In this document: positions 26,518-40,000 of the stretch, piece by piece
Layout: the number at the start of each line of letters is the position of its first letter
Numbering within the stretch: position 1 is the stretch's first letter
Source of the DNA: Oreocharis arfaki
Taxonomy: Eukaryota > Chordata > Aves > Passeriformes > Paramythiidae
DNA length: 64,000 bases
Assembly (NCBI GenBank): GCA_013398015.1
Contig: VZRR01011618.1
Span: 1,102,021 to 1,166,020, forward strand
Direction of reading: 5' to 3'
Translations under genes and position numbers: made by a program
The notes under the pieces: generated by a model
Database searches by the model: none
What the model was told of the DNA's origin: nothing
Seen by the model: only the letters and a program-made list of their open reading frames with translations

Positions 26518-26525
26518 TATAAAAG
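26518..26525 (+). promoter_or_regulatory. Candidate TATA box
   Basis: A perfect TATAAAAG preceded by an AT-rich stretch and followed by a local GC/CpG-rich patch (26,540-26,760). It is the only place in the intergenic interval where I see a TATA box directly in front of a CpG cluster and an ORF in a strong start context. Initiation would be expected near 26,550. No transcript is known to me. Confidence 0.35.
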
Positions 26526-26693
26526 GAGATGGGCAGACTGAGGAGCGAGAGGAACGTTTCAGACCCAGGCCCCAGCTCTGTGCTGTGGGAAGTTTTGTGC
26601 CCCCTGGAGTGCCAGGGCAGAGGGAGGCTGACCCTCACACCACCACACACCTGCAGTGCTGCCCAGCGCTCCCGAGGCTGGGGTGTCCCAGCC

Positions 26694-26780
26694 ATGGGCG
26701 GTGGGAACTCGTCCCGCGTGCGCCGGCTCTTCCTGAGCCACCACCGGCTGTGGCCATTTGCCCAGTGGGGAAGAAGCTGA
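26694..26780 (+). CDS. Candidate 28-residue micro-ORF, unrecognised
   Basis: The first ATG downstream of the expected start site (about 26,550) lies in a good Kozak context (cccagccATGGGC). It opens 28 codons, MGGGNSSRVRRLFLSHHRLW and eight more residues, then TGA. Position 2 Gly and position 6 Ser fit the general N-myristoylation pattern, and basic residues follow (Arg8, Arg10, Arg11). I do not recognise the peptide. The same frame is open back to an ATG at 26529, too close to the TATA box to be in a TATA-directed transcript. It could equally be the first exon of a spliced transcript, or chance in GC-rich DNA. Confidence 0.2.
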   Translation: MGGGNSSRVRRLFLSHHRLWPFAQWGRS

Positions 26781-27824
26781 ACAAGGCTGATTAATGATAA
26801 AAATTCTTGACGTTTTTAAAATTTATTTTTAGTTCAAAGTGAATCACAACTTCCTGCCCCTCCCTCTCCCCTCCTGTGAAGAAAGAAGTACCTCCAGATC
26901 AACTTTTTTTTTTGTTTAAGCATCAAAAATGTAACACATTTCAACTGCTGCTGATACAGGTTTTACAGTGATGACTGTCAGAGAGAGATTGATTGTGCAA
27001 CTCCTTAAGGAGCAAAAAGGAAAAATCCCTCCTACAAATGCAGATAAACTTTTGGAATGTAAACAGGTAATACACACAATTACTGCATTACCAGAACTAT
27101 TATGCATTTAGTATTATGCATAATTACTATTAAATGAACGTAACACTTTACAACACGTATTTGATATGACCCAATCATAACTTGAAGGGAGACTGTGTAC
27201 CCCAGAAGAGTAACCACGTACCCCTATAAGATAATCATTCCTGCCATAAGTTACAGATACATTTGACAGTATTGATGCCAGAGAAGGAGGGTTTTTAATT
27301 TCACCCATGCTCTGCTGATTTTTGATGCGTGGCTTAATTCACTCAATACATTTTATAAAGGTATGTAAACAGTTCTGATTTAAAGACCAGAGAGGTTTAA
27401 ATTAAATTAACAGATCTGGACTGGTCAATGTTAAAGTCTTCATTAACTCAGATACCTTATTTATCCCTGAGCACCTTAAAATTGTTCCCCCCAAATCTCA
27501 GTCAAGAACATGTAACTATTTCACAAGAATGTAAAACTGCATTTGAATAAATCTGTGACTTATAAATCCTATTCTCCTGGACTGATTTAAACAAAACATA
27601 ACAAAACAAACCCAAACCAAACCATGTCCCTTCCCCTTTGTTTTTTACATGTACTGCAATACTGGAACAAAAATTTCACCCTAACAAACAACATCACCTA
27701 CAGACACACTACAGACTACAAAAATATTGCATAGGAGTGTCAGTGGGCATAGTCTCCCAACATGAGAGAAAATGCTAAGTTTTCTTTAAAACATTATGGC
27801 AACGTTCTAATTTATTTTCCTTTT
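26781..27824. other. Intergenic tail before the PDIA5 3' end
   Basis: AT-rich sequence with no recognisable gene or young repeat. An A/C-rich low-complexity run lies at about 27,593-27,625. Confidence 0.7.
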
Positions 27825-27984
27825 AAAAATCAAGTGGTTTCACTTTATTTCAAAATTGTACAAAATGGCCATGGCTGTTTATAAAAAAAAGTCTCTGTCT
27901 TGAGAATATGGGAAGTCTCAGGTGCATCAACAAAAGACCTGGAACCATTCACAGTGCAGCGGAAAGCTTCTTTTGAGGCAGAAA
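27825..27984 (-). other. PDIA5: PDIA5 3'UTR with polyadenylation signals
   Basis: Minus-strand AATAAA hexamers lie at 27849-27844 (about 135 nt after the stop) and again near 27,811. Using the first would give a 3'UTR of roughly 160 nt. Cleavage site and any longer alternative ends are not determinable from the sequence. Confidence 0.55.
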
Positions 27985-28065
27985 CTACAATTCATCCTTC
28001 TTCTTTCCTACTCTTTCATGATCTCTCTCTCTCAGGGTTCGCATGAAAGTGGTGAATCCAGACTC
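27985..28065 (-). CDS. PDIA5: PDIA5 last coding exon, KDEL terminus
   Basis: 81-nt minus-strand exon with a TTCAAAACCAG acceptor. It encodes ESGFTTFMRTLRERDHERVG, then KKKDEL and a TAG stop (27987-27985). The C-terminal KDEL is the classical ER retrieval signal. The frame follows on from the phase-0 donor of the preceding exon. The exon is short and has no long open frame, so it is easy to miss. Confidence 0.95.
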   Translation of the reverse strand, partial: ESGFTTFMRTLRERDHERVGKKKDEL

Positions 28066-31000
28066 CTGGTTTTGAAGGAAGAAAAATACGGGTCATATTT
28101 TTACCAACAAAGCAAAACAATGCATCAAGAACACTTTGAGCTTCTGTATCCCAGCAGAATGTAAACTAAGGAGCAGTTGTTTAGTTTCTGTACCCCACGG
28201 CAGAACAGAAACTAAGGAGCAGTTACTGCTTCTGCGTCGCCTCATCATGCCATGCTCTGCTCCAGTGCTGCTCCACTGCAATGCAAGGGGAAAATATCCA
28301 TGCACATCCCACATGTCAAACTTTGAAGAGATGAGACACAGAGAAAGAGGCCCTAAAACTCACAGTACAAGGTAAAATCTGTCACTAGAACTGCCAATGA
28401 CGCCTTTTTGCTGAAAACACTCAAAAGACATTTTCAAGCTGCCTTTGTATGCTATTTGTGTCATTTTAAAAGCAGTTACCGGATTGTTTATTGACTGTAC
28501 ACACACTTGCCACTCACCCACTAACAGTTTTGATCACGATTTTCCTCCTTTTCCAAACATTCGGTGATGGAAATCACTTTTTTTTTTTTAAATTACTATT
28601 AAAATTAGTATCAAAAATTTAAAACCTGTCTAGATGCCAACCTCTGTATTTCAACAACTTATGATTTAAAGCTGTTGAATGCCAGCAGCTTCCTTTTCCA
28701 AGGAAAACTGTGAACACAGCTCTCAGGCATTTCAGAAGGCTCAGATGGGTGGAGATGTTAACACCTGTGCTGGAACACACTGTCTACTGGTACCCCAACA
28801 CTGAGGTTTTCTGGGCAGGTAGCACTGCTCCCACCCACTGACCATTTCTGCATTTAAACAATCGCACAATACCCCACTCAAAACTGGTGATGAAGAAGGA
28901 AAACACCAAAGGTAGGGAGCAACTAACAGAAATCAAAGACTTAAAACAATGTTGGGGAACAAAACAAAATAAACCAAAACCAAACCACAAAGCTTTTAGA
29001 AGGCTGAACAACAAAACACTTTCCCAAAACTATCGACCATTCTTCCACTGAAAATAAATGAATGCTTTGGCCATTTGTCACCTGGAGACGTCTGGCAATC
29101 AACAGCCCCCACGACAGGCACTGTGCTAAGCACTGCCTCCAGCATTACCATGATAAGAGATAACAAACCCTAATTCAATGCTGCACAAGCAGAAGAAGGT
29201 AGGTCCCCAGAGAGGTGGAAGGGGAACAGAGCAGCCAACAGCAGAGAGACTGGGATGTTCCTGTTGGGCAATTTTTACCCAGGAAAGGGTTGGCTGCATA
29301 TAAGGGATTTGTTAGTCCACTATCCAGCATATGGATAAGTATCTCCCAACTGCTGTGGCTTCAGAGCACTCCTGTATTGGATATAAATTCTTTTTATCAG
29401 CCATTACGGATCCTTTCTTTCACATATTGTTTCTCTAAGTATGGGTGAGAGATGCAAAAACTGCGGCTGAAATCTCACTTCAATTGTTGGCTACTGCACC
29501 CATCTTTACTTTGAAGAAAAGATCCAGAATTGGAACTAAACAGGGTATCCATAACAACGGCTGGATCAGCACCATGAAATGGTAATTACTGGGGTCCAAG
29601 TCTGCTGAAGAAAACTGGGAGGCAAAGCTCCATGAATACTTCCCCAAGACCCTGAGTAACGGAGAACCTCAGAACGTGGCTTTTTAATTCATGCTTCTAT
29701 ATAATTTTCTGAGCTCTACGAGCAGCAATAACTTTCAGGCAAGAATCTTTTTTCAAAATCACTGCATAGCTCAAAGACCCCAAGTTTTTCTTGCAGACCC
29801 CAGGCAATTAATGGCCGCTGAGGAGGAACCTCCCTCTAGGAGGTTGTGACAAAGGCGGCCCACAAATAATTGAAATGCTTCCTTATTTTCAGGCACTTTA
29901 CAACCACTGAAGGCATTATGCCATTTCTGCCCCCATTTCTTGCACTCATAGCATATAATTAGCTGGCCACAGCAGGACATAAGAATGAAACTTCAGCCCA
30001 GGGGTAGATGGCACGATTTGTCTTCCCATCCTGAGTGCCAGGAGTGAATCTGATTCAGGGCAAATGAGATATTTACTTTCTCCAAAGTAAATCTCTCTCT
30101 TTCTCCCTAGTCTCCAAAGGACAGCTTTGTCCTGGCTATAAAACCAATGGTCTGTCACCATTTGGCAGCCTGGTGGACCTGTAACACGTTTGCAGTGTCC
30201 ATGCAATCAAGAACTGACCGTAGTTAAGTCCTGTGTTTTCTGGCATTTCTGCCAGCAGCACATGCAATAAACCCTTCCCTTTCACTCAGTCCAAATTCAC
30301 TCACAGACTTCAGCTTAAAGAATAAAATATACAAAGAGCATTACCAAATCTAATCCTTTTTCCTGTTCTCATGTTCCTAAAAATAGACCAAGTGTGTTCC
30401 TAATGCAGAGATGTACAGGACTGTGGTACAGTCCATGTAAGACAGCAAGAGAGGCAGTTCAACATTCTTCCAGCATGGTAAAAATTCCCTCTGTTTTCAT
30501 TTGCAAGGCAGGACAGGCAGAGGAGACTTTCCTCCCTGTAGCAGGTGATGACTCTTGCTTTCACTTACCCCTCGATCTCCCGTATATTTTTCCACAAATT
30601 TCCCATAGTTGTAGTAGTTGAAGGTGGGGTAGCCATCAACCCCCTCCTGCTTACACAGGTCATGATTCTGTCCTTTGGCACAGTCCACTGCAGCATAGGC
30701 AATCTGAAACACAAGAGATCACATTGAGGCAGGAGAAGACAAAGCAAGAGCCCATTTCTTGGGGATGCTGCTGCAGGTTAGCCTTAGCAGTGAGAGAGGT
30801 CCAAGTCTTCTGGCAAACATGCAATGGCTACTGTAAGGGCTCAGCTGTGGAGGGAGAGCAGAGGGTGGTCATCACCTGGCCTGTGCAGCTGCACAGCATG
30901 TTCAATTCACAGAGCAGAAAATCACCTTCCCACTGAGCTCTGCGTTAGACTCCAAACAGGAAATCTAGAGGCTGGGTTAATAAAACCAAACCCAAGCACA

Positions 31001-34000
31001 GTGGTCACAGCTCTGCCATGCTGCAATATTTTTCCTCCACTTTGGTTTTAAGTGATGAACAGTGACAGTGGCTTTGGTGACGGTAACGACCCACCTAACC
31101 CAACCTCCTTCTTGTGGCATGGCTAATGCTTGGAAAAGTTACCAAACATGGATGGTCACTTACACAGCCTACTCACAGATTATTGATTTCTACTCCAAAT
31201 AGCTTTTCTAAACTCCATGCAGCTCTTCCAAGGTCAAATGGGGATGGGTCAGAGGCCAGAGCACCATCTACCAAGCACTGCACATAGGGAAGAAGGTTGC
31301 TTGCTCACAATCTCAGCCTGGGTTTGTATTTCCTTCCCTGTCTTTTTTCAGGACAGTACATTATATGCAGCCATTAGCAAAGTGGGCTTTAATTCCTTTT
31401 GAAACCTCTAGATGCTACTGTCACATAGACAAAACCTGAGTAGGAAAGAGCCTGCCACACTTTCAGCCTGTTGGCAGTGGAGCAACACCCTCAGTCCCTG
31501 CCTGCTTCCACGCAGGCAGGGTGGGGAAACACAGCCTCACAGCCCTAGAGCAGCAGCTCTGAACATTCAAGTCCTGACTCTGAAGAATTAACGAGGGGCT
31601 GCCCTTAACAGTTCTGATGCTGAAATAAAATGTAATCCATAGGCTTCTACTCAAAGCAACTGAATGCTGTGCTGTGATTTCACCCTGACGGCTCCTGTGA
31701 GCAGCAGTTTGGGCTCCGAACGCAGGCTGCTCGCACAAGCTCTGCCTTCACAGCCCGAGCCAGGCCCTGCTGAAAGGCAAGCACATTAAAGTACAACCTA
31801 TGTAAAAAAACCAAACAAATCAGAGGGATGACATTTTGCAACTTTTTTGTGGCTAACAATTGTATCAAGTGCTAATTTCATAGCAGACACATCTTGATTT
31901 GAAATTTCCATTCCACAAACCTCCTTCAAACAGCTGATCAAAATACCTTTTGCTTGCATGACTTTAGGGTTGCAGTTGAACTGTGCTTCCATAATTAAAA
32001 GATCACTTTATATTCCACAAAGCCCTCCTGTTTCATGGTGACACTGTCAAAATGAGAAAACCTGATCTCATTATCCTAGCAGTAATTAAAAGAGATTGGC
32101 AAAGCCAACTTCAGTAATTTGCTTGTTTTGTTTTGGCTTTGAAAGCCTGACAGGACAATACTCAGTATGATCTTGCTTGCTCTGTCTTCAGGTGGAAAGT
32201 ACTAGATAAAGTGAACAGTGTTCTTACCTTAAATATCTGGTTTTTGATTTTAAACATTAATAAGGCTATTACAGAACCAGGACTCTTGAGAGCTGTTTAA
32301 AACATGTACGATCCCATGTTTTTTTCTTTTTGCAAACACAGACTCTTACACATTCAGGGCCAATTTAAATGAAAGGTTAGGAATAAAAAACTGCAAAAGA
32401 GTTTCATCTAAGTATTTCTTCCTTCCTGGCCTTGGCAGCCAGCCAAAATGTAGAGCTCTGCTGGCTACTTCTGTGTAAAGAAAGGCTGAGAATGGAGACA
32501 AACATTCATTTAATGACACAGCATGAAGGTAGAAAGAATACTGGAAGTCCTGGTTTCCTAAAAACTAGAAGAATAAATAAAATATTTTTTTTTCTTACTG
32601 CTCTGAATATCATACAGAGAGAAATTACAGCCAGAAAAAGGGGAAGGTATGTATGTATTCATCTGTATCTTAGTAGCTGGTTTGAGGCATGAAGCTATTG
32701 TGACTGATGATCCATCCGTTCTTAGTGTCTTGGATATTAAGAAAATTAGGTTTTAGTACACTGGAAGGAAGATGAAGAGAAGCTCTCTTTATCTGTACCT
32801 CTGGAAACATCTAGACTGGCACTGGCTGGAGCAGAGAGTCCAATTTCATTGACAAAAGGCCTTTGTGAGAACAGCCCCCAGTGAGGAGAGGGTGCAGTGC
32901 AGGAATGTGATGCTACAAGCCACTGTTAACCTTGTTCAGAACATCTTCACCTGCTGCCTCAGAGCACATGACTGATGGACGTTAAGGTGGTGGCTTCTGA
33001 CAGAAACGCTCAGTAGGGTCCTTGAGACACAGCTCTGCTCAGCACGTGGAAACCTAAGCTGGCCCATCTGTGCACTAGCTGTGCACACAAAGATCCCAGT
33101 CTAAGCTCGTCTGCAGCAGCCACGTGAGTCCAATGCTGTGTCTGACAGATCTAATGGCACATCTGGAATAGCATTTGGGAGACATGTCCATGGTCTGTCC
33201 TCTCTGCAATGCTCCTAATGCAAGCTGCCACACAGCCCCACCACTGCTCCTGCAAACACCATTTTGAGCCCAGCTCCTCAGAACACACACATTTGGTTAT
33301 TTTTATAGCCAGTGAGAGAAGAGGAATGGCGATTTTCAAAAGCCTTGTTACTCATACAGACGTGAGCAAAATTTCATAGAGAAACATCTGATTCCCAAGA
33401 CTGTATCTGAGGCTGCATTTCAATGCCTGCTGCCAACAGTGGCTGAGTAAGAGTACTTAGGAGAGCTTGAGTGATTACTTTAGAGTGGAAATGTTAAGGC
33501 AGTCTAAATATAGAGGTTGCTACCATCTCTGTGCACTCATTATCATAGCATCACAGTCCTAATTGTCTTGCCTGTCTCACAGCGGAAGATCAAATATAGT
33601 GCGCTGAGAGAAGAGAAAAGTGATGCTGGAAAACACTTGTAGCAAAACACACTTCTGGACTGAGGACCAGTTCTTACCTCAATTCTATCAACTCCAGACA
33701 GCTGAACTCTGAGACACACCAGAATTTCAGCAAATAGCACTGATGCCCTTTGCGTCTTTCTGTTTGTGTTTTCATGGACCGTGAATACTGAGCTCTGTTG
33801 CTGGTAGAGGTGTCCTACTAGAGTGAATTCCTGCATGGCTCTTCTGAAAGGCTGCATGTATAAAGATGCAGAGTCCTGGCTCAAGTGAGCAGTGATACAC
33901 TGTAGGGGGAGAGTTTCCCCTCATTCTCAACCCTCTTAGCAACAGTCAGCTTTTCTGATTCACTGAAGAAGGAAACTGAGTCAGGAAAAATAACACCCCC

Positions 34001-37000
34001 AAAAAACTCTCTCAAAATGTGGTTAAAGACTTCTGGAGAATATTCCTCTCAGAATTGATCTTCGTATTCAACTATCAGCAACAAGTTACACAGAAGTTCA
34101 CTGGAGAGCACAGGTTAGCAAGCCCTACATGTTTTGACCTACAAACCTACCAGGTTTATTCAACCAGAAACTGCAGAGATGTTAAGCATAAGACAGCTGT
34201 GATAGGTGTCCAGGAGCCAAGACACTTGGCATCACCTCTCACGAATTCGCTCTCATGAAGAGGGAAGAGCCCTTTAAAAATCTGTGAGAGAGGGAAACTC
34301 TACAAACACTGGTCTAACACTTCTGTGTGTGTGTTTATATATATATGTCCATCATGGAAAAAATCCACTGTAACAGCTTTCAGAAGGCAAGATTGATTTT
34401 ATGGAGATTTTGATTGTTAGGGCTAAAATTTAATTTCTTGAGCTTTTCTCTAACCAGAGGGGAAAATCCACTGAAAAAACATTTCAGGGAGAAAAAGCTG
34501 TAAGTGCTATATCTGCAACATGCACAAAACTCCACGGGATTATGGATTCTCTATAACCCAAAGCTCTGCTGCCTTGGATATTGACAATACATCATCATAT
34601 ACAAGTCTCTTCTCCAGAGCCAACGCTGTTCAGGTCTGTCACCACTGTTCAGTAGCTGTAGTAGAAGTAGAAACATTATCAAATGAAAAGATAATCAATC
34701 AGAAACTGTGGACCCCAAAGGAAGTTTCTTGGAGTACATCCAACTTTCTTAATTTTACAGGTCGTTCCTCACCACTGGTATGCACCCTATAATAATTAGT
34801 AATATCAGGTGAGCATGTAAAGTAATGCAGAATAATGATAACAACAGCAACAACAATAACCCACAAAGTAAGTATGCATTTTTCCATACTAAGTACAGGT
34901 TAATATGAGTCTAGCAACATCTGGGACTGGAAAATACCTTTACTTGAAAAAGGAATCCCACAACAATTTTTCATGGTTTTACCAAAAAACTGGGAGCTTA
35001 ACTACAGAGTTGCAAACTTAACTCAGCATGGCAATAGACCGTGAGCAGTATATGAGCAGCTCTGAAGAGCTCCGAGGAAACAGAGCATGGCATATTTTTC
35101 AGATGAGAACTGATCACAAAAGCTGAGCTGTTGCAAAAAACAGAACTTTTCATTTAGGTACTTCAGTAGAAGTGGAGCTATGCTGAAAATGTGACCACTG
35201 ATCTCCATGTGCCCCAGCTGTTACAGAAGGGTGATGCCTTATTTTGTTACTAAGTGTTAGAAGGAAGAAGTACTTGCAGTACAATCTAATCACACATCAC
35301 GAATCACAGTTCCTGTCCAACAGAATTATGAAACAACTTTTTGCTCTAGAGGGATTTTACAGGTAAGAAACACAATTACATTCAACAGCTCAAACAGCTG
35401 TGTAGAAAATTGAAAGTGGGATCCCTTGACCTTCCAGGTAACTCCTCCTTTCTGTTCTTAAAGCTCGTTCTTTTTAACAGTTTGTCTCCCAGTCACCATG
35501 TGATGATACAGTAAAAACAACCCCCTGCAATCATAGTTGCTCTCCTGTTAAAATATGTACTGCCACACACTGGTTTATTGATTCAAGGAAATAAATCTCT
35601 GCTAGAGCTAACATTGACTTTTGTTATGGAAATGGAAGTGAATAGCTAACTGAATATTGATTTCAGAGAGGAATGATATTTGATAAGCTAAAAAAAGTAA
35701 AAACAAAATTGCAGCGTGGAAATAAATGCTTCCAACCAGCATTTTTAAAGTATAATCAATTACAGATGACAATTACCCGATTACTAGTAAAAAAGTCTGT
35801 TGTTGCCAAATGTCTTAAAAGCACCTATAAATAAGACAGATGTGCATTCTTCCCTATGATTACTACATAGGTTTCTATTTATATCACCTGTTCTGGATCC
35901 TGACAGCAGTTAGGGGCTGGTCTGCTAAAGATCATTGCAATGCAGCTACTGTTCTCAAAGTGAAAGGCCTCGCAAATGGGAGATTCATTATTAGTTGCCC
36001 AGATGTGCATGGCAGCATTACAGGAGGTGCAGTTCATCAGCTGTTCTCAAAGCAGGCCTATTTGCAAAGGGGACATCCATTAGTGCACCATGATGTACAG
36101 TGCTAACGTCACCATATTTAATGAGTCTAATTAAAAAGAAATTCAGCACATGCTTTTTAAGCAAACAAGGATCAAATTCCTTGCCAAACTAAAATATTAA
36201 CTCATTTGGATAACTCTGTACAGTCATTTGGTTGGTATAATAATTTTACACAGTGATTCACAATACACATTGGGGACTCACCAGTTTCACTGCTGACTGG
36301 CAGCCCCCCACTAACACCCCAGCTCACCCCACTTGCTGCACCCTTTCCAGCAATCTCTGCCAGAACTGTTTCTGTAGGAACTCACTAGAACCCAGCTGTG
36401 GTGCTCTGATTTGGGTCAATGCATTTGTACAGGAACAGTCTCCTGTGAAAATGGAAAGATTGGTCAAAGAGCAGCCCCTTTGCAGGAGTGCCAGAGATTT
36501 GTTACTGAGAGGCCTTGAGGAGTCAAGAGCTTTCCTTCAGCAGATCCAAGCTGGAACATCACAAATCAGTTCCTCCAAGCTGAGCTTCAGGATCAGCCAA
36601 AAGGCAGAATGCAGATTTTTTAAAGACGTAGTTTCCAAGGAAGATTGTGGAGCAGTTACTGAACATGCCTTCCTGCTTTTCAATCTGTTCAGCAAAGTGA
36701 CAACCCTCACATTTGCATTTTCTGGCGTTCACTGGTCACTGCTGGAACTTGAGCTGTGGGGCACTGGCCAAAGGCTTTCCCCTGGCAGCTGTGTGCTAAG
36801 GCCACAGCGCCCCGAGGTAAGAATGCTCCAGATGGCTTTTTTTTTTCCTTTTAAATAACTGAAACAATACGCTCACTGCCACGGGAGTACCCTCTCCACT
36901 GATCTGGTCCTACTGGCACTGAATTTCTCCAGGAAGATGGAAAGACTGGAGGCTCTGGTTTGTGGGTCTCAGCCCAAGCTGTGTTTTGCAGCAGCCCCAG

Positions 37001-40000
37001 GCCTGCCCCAGGCCAGCGAGCAGGCTGGGGATTCCCGCTAAAACCACCAGCAGTGATGTGGCCAGTGAGAGCTGACATTTGGGGCCAATGTTCTGAGCAG
37101 TGCATTTTTAAACTCCAACTCCAGCAGTGCAGATGATGAAAAAGTACAGAGCATTACACACAGCCCCGGGGGAGGGGGGCTCCTGCGCCAAAACCACCCC
37201 CTTGCAGTCAATCTGCAGATCCAGAGACACGTATTTTAACAGCTTCAAGCTCTGCTCATCTTCCAAATTCCAATGTAAAGACTCAAAGTCTCCCAAAGGA
37301 TACCTTTTAAGATACCATTTATAAGAAATTCAAGGCTGGAATGTTTTTGATTGTTCTTTGGCTTCTACAGGATTAAATGTTTAATTAAAAGACCCTTCTT
37401 TTAAAAAGAAGATACAGTTTAAATGCTACTGTATTCTGTTATATGAAAAACTTTTCTCCAGGGGAAAAAGAAAAAAGGACACTGCTACAGAAATGAAGTA
37501 GTGAAAAGAAACTACTACTTAAAATGAAAATTAGTAATCTTGCCCTGTTTTTGAAAGAATAAATACTTCCTTCTCTTAAGCAGTGATTTTATCGAAGTTT
37601 GAAACTCTGCAGAACTACAAATTAGTTTGAAGGCTCAGTCCAGTTCAAAACATGGGAATATGCCCTGTGTGCTGGTGGGAACAGTGATGTGCCCTTCTGA
37701 AGTCTAAAAGAGGTTTGTTTTCTTTTCCACAATGGCACAAACTGGCAGCAAGGAGCACCTTGGCAGGTTATAGCTGTACACAATTAAATAGGGGCTCCCA
37801 ACATAATCAATCCCTGGCACTTTCATAAGTCATTGGGGTGGAATAACATCATTCTCCCTAACTGCACACACCTCTTTAAAACTGTACCAGCCTTAATATT
37901 CCCTACTGGCTCTCCTGTTCCAACTCATTACATTTTATATCTCCCCACTTCAGCCTTAAACTGAAGTCAAGAGCTGCAACTGTCAATCACTGCTCTGCTC
38001 TTGGGAGTCCTTTCATAACCTGCAGTCTGCAGGAAAAGCTTCTCAGGCCTGCATTTCCCACCACCACCCTGTCCAGCTAACTGTGCCATGCTTCAGATTG
38101 CTTGTTAATATATCCTGGGGCTCTAATAAGCAAGTTTCACATTGTTTGGTACATTTGTTTCACCTCCTCTGACTGAAATTTTAATGAGTTTAGGAAAGAG
38201 AGGCTTCGTTGGGAACTACCAGGAAAGTGGGAAAACAAGGATACTTTCTCAGAGATCCTGGAAACAAAAAAGTAACCAAAAGGCATCTGAGCCAACTAAT
38301 TTACAGCAGTAGGAGAACTAAAAGCTGCATGCCTATGAATCTTCTGTGTGCCAGAGGGCAGAAGTGATGGACTCCTAATTCATGAAGTCAGTGATACAAG
38401 AATGATTTGTTTCTTGTCAATCTGAGGCATTTTCTGTGCGTTACAGAACGGATGAGAGGGAAAGAAAAAAAATTACAAAAATTCTTCTGTTATGGAGTAC
38501 AACTGTTACAAAATTACCTCTTCATTTAGAATATAGAATAGGATAAACTATTTCAGTTGGATGGAACCTACAAGGATTATCTCATCCAGCTGCCTGACCA
38601 ATTCAGAGCTGACCAGAAGTTAAAGGCTGTTGTTAAGACGTTGTCCAAATGTCCCTTAAAAACTGACAGGCTCAGGGCACTGACCACCTCTCTAAGGAAG
38701 CCTGTTCCAGGGACTGATCACGCTCTTGGTAAAGAAGTGTTTCCTACTGTGCAGTCAGAACCTCCCCTGACACAGCTTTGAACTATTCCCATGTGTCCTG
38801 TCACTGGATTCCAGGGAGAAGAGCTCAGCATCTCCCTCTCTGTTTCCCCTCCTGAGGAAGGTGTAGAGAGCAATTTCCATATTAAATTGCCAAAACTTTT
38901 CCTTGCCACACCTAAACACAAAGCAATTGTGAAGTTGGAACAAATTCAGAGATCAGAATGAAATACAGTTCACTGAAAGATAACTAACAGGTTACTAGCT
39001 AGTTATCTAGTTAAATCCAGGGGCTCAAGTGGTTTTTTTTTTTTCAATCTTAGATCTGCATGTGCTCAGTTAAAATGGTTCAGCTGAGGCAAGGAAATTA
39101 CCCAGTGTGATTCAGCCATCGGATGCATTTTCAAGGTCGAAGCATCAGAGTCCTAGAGGAACATCCTGGGCTCAAGTCAGCCAATTTATAGAAATATATT
39201 ATATTTTGTGCTATGCAAGCAAGGATTAGTTACATGATTGAGGTTTTCAGGACTATCAAACAATTTGGGGTTTCTCTACATGCACCCTAACAGCTGACAA
39301 AAGTTGAAGGGGAATGGAGATGATGTGAATTATCTTTACTTAATCCCTCAGCGAGAAAGAATTGTGTTTCACTTCATACACAGTAACTCTTACACAAAGA
39401 CTTAAACATAAAACACAGCAAATTAGGGAAAACAGAATAGGCTGGAAGTGTAACACTATTTGACCAAAAAAGATACAACCCCTACAATGCAGATACATTT
39501 CTTGTAGTGTAACAGGAATTTTATCTACAAACCTATCACCTTATCAATAAGAAAAGCCTATAAAGTACAGATTATGGAAAACATTCTTAAATATCACAGA
39601 AATAATTAACAGCAAGTTACCTTGCGATCTTCTTTAAAGACTTCAGCAGCAGTTGTGAAATGTGGAATGGCATTTTTACAGTGGGGACACCCTGTTTGAC
39701 ACAGGAAGAAAAAGACATCATAAACTTTAGTTGCAGAAAAGATACTGGGACAAACACAAGTCACAAGGTGAATCAGTGGAAACTTTGAATTAAAAATCAC
39801 TCTAGACTCTCCCGTTCTGGGATGAGCAGTACAAAGCATGTGTAGACCATGTGTCAGCTACATGAAAGTAAGCACATGTTTAAAATCCCTCTGACTTGAA
39901 GGAGTTTAAGTGTACATTTACAGTTACCCAACATCCCATATAGGGGCCACGGTGCAGGGGGCTTTTCTCTATCACCAGTCCCCCAAGGGCACTTTAAGAC

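Larger units (their letters stand above)
30704..39620 (-). other. PDIA5 intron (8.9 kb)
   Basis: Holds a CR1 (38528-38925), a TG/TA simple repeat (34322-34346) and an AT-rich, motif-dense stretch at about 35,750-36,140 that looks like a conserved non-coding element. A plus-strand open frame from 36,253 to 36,858 begins with GTG; its first ATG is at 36451 and the product is not recognisable. Confidence 0.8.

Noticed and set aside
39075..39130. Possible further MIR fragment (CTGAGGCAAGGAAATTACCC)
   Set aside because: Only one short block matches; too weak to call.
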